NCBI RefSeq assembly: GCF_021341665.1
Contig: NZ_JAJTTH010000001.1
Span: 868,001 to 932,000, forward strand
Direction of reading: 5' to 3'
Source of the DNA: Pseudomonas sp. Au-Pse12
GTDB lineage: Bacteria > Pseudomonadota > Gammaproteobacteria > Pseudomonadales > Pseudomonadaceae
Length of the DNA: 64,000 bases
Below the pieces are notes generated by a model. That model was not told the DNA's origin. It saw nothing but the letters and a program-made list of their open reading frames with translations, and did no database searches. Both the position numbers and the translations under genes were made by a program. Position 1 is the first letter of the stretch. Each line of letters opens with the position of its first letter. This document shows, in pieces, positions 63,879 through 64,000 of this stretch.

Positions 63879-64000
63879 GCGCCGACCTTTTGCGCCTTGC
63901 CATCAGCCGGCTTGCCATCCGCGGCCGGCGCACCGGCGGGCTTGCCCTGCAAGTGTTCGGTCGGGGTGACGGGCACGGCCGAGCTGTCGTTGACCACTTC
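63875..64000 (-). CDS. muxA: Membrane-fusion adaptor MuxA, C-terminal fragment cut by window edge
   Basis: The 41 terminal codons are visible (starting [20 protein letters not shown], with a Lys/Ala/Gly-rich tail, ending QKVGA) before TGA, which overlaps the muxB ATG. Identity rests on position before muxB and on the MdtA-like low-complexity C-terminus. Confidence 0.7.
   Translation of the reverse strand, partial: EVVNDSSAVPVTPTEHLQGKPAGAPAADGKPADGKAQKVGA

Noticed and set aside
1..64000. CRISPR arrays, tRNA/rRNA genes, prophage or IS elements
   Set aside because: No regularly spaced repeats with unique spacers, no cloverleaf-like CCA-ended segments and no transposase or integrase motifs were noticed on reading; a dedicated search was not possible.

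Overview
The window looks like chromosomal DNA from a GC-rich fluorescent Pseudomonas of the P. fluorescens / P. protegens type. The evidence is the gene content and order: an aprA-inh-aprDEF-lipA-protease secretion operon, the PA2151-PA2165-like glycogen/trehalose locus, muxABC-opmB, Pseudomonas-type REP elements, and families such as DUF3203 and DUF2934. The species is inferred. No rRNA, tRNA, CRISPR array, transposase or integrase was seen. Nearly every strand is open in several frames because of the high GC, so many long antisense frames were discarded.

Positions 1-10052 (all minus strand) hold an exoenzyme operon. Serralysin-type metalloprotease AprA, its periplasmic inhibitor, the type I secretion system AprD-AprE-AprF, a family I.3 RTX lipase, and the start of a subtilisin-like autotransporter protease that runs off the left edge.

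Positions 10352-25433 hold an amine / amino-acid catabolism region. It has a P1-family (DmpA-like) aminopeptidase with an APC permease and a divergent LuxR-type regulator. Next come a FeaR-like AraC regulator, a DUF3156 protein, a second APC permease and an aldehyde dehydrogenase (minus), divergent from a class III aminotransferase (plus). A second LuxR regulator, a MoaF-family protein, another class III PLP enzyme, an SDR and a D-2-hydroxyacid dehydrogenase follow. The substrates cannot be read from sequence.

Positions 25972-46460 hold the alpha-glucan/trehalose locus as two converging operons. glgA-treZ-malQ-treY-DUF2934-glgX run rightward with a PIG-L deacetylase, and glgE, treS (fused to maltokinase) and glgB run leftward. 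By family knowledge TreS-kinase makes maltose-1-phosphate, GlgE polymerises it, GlgB branches it, and GlgX/TreY/TreZ/MalQ return glucan to trehalose and glucose. No glgC or glgP is present here. Two small ORFs (a proline-rich 55-aa one and DUF3203) lie next to glgE.

Positions 46669-49652 hold a solitary ccoG and a MocR-type regulator. Positions 49653-52669 hold an interspersed-repeat-like block with a 32-aa ORF, then a three-gene module: the delivery half of a polymorphic toxin with no visible toxin domain, a PoNi-type immunity protein, and an unknown membrane protein. This is the most unusual part of the window. Positions 52779-55798 hold an SDR and a MHYT-GGDEF-EAL protein (MucR-like). Positions 56067-64000 hold the MuxABC-OpmB tripartite efflux operon, cut at the right edge inside muxA.
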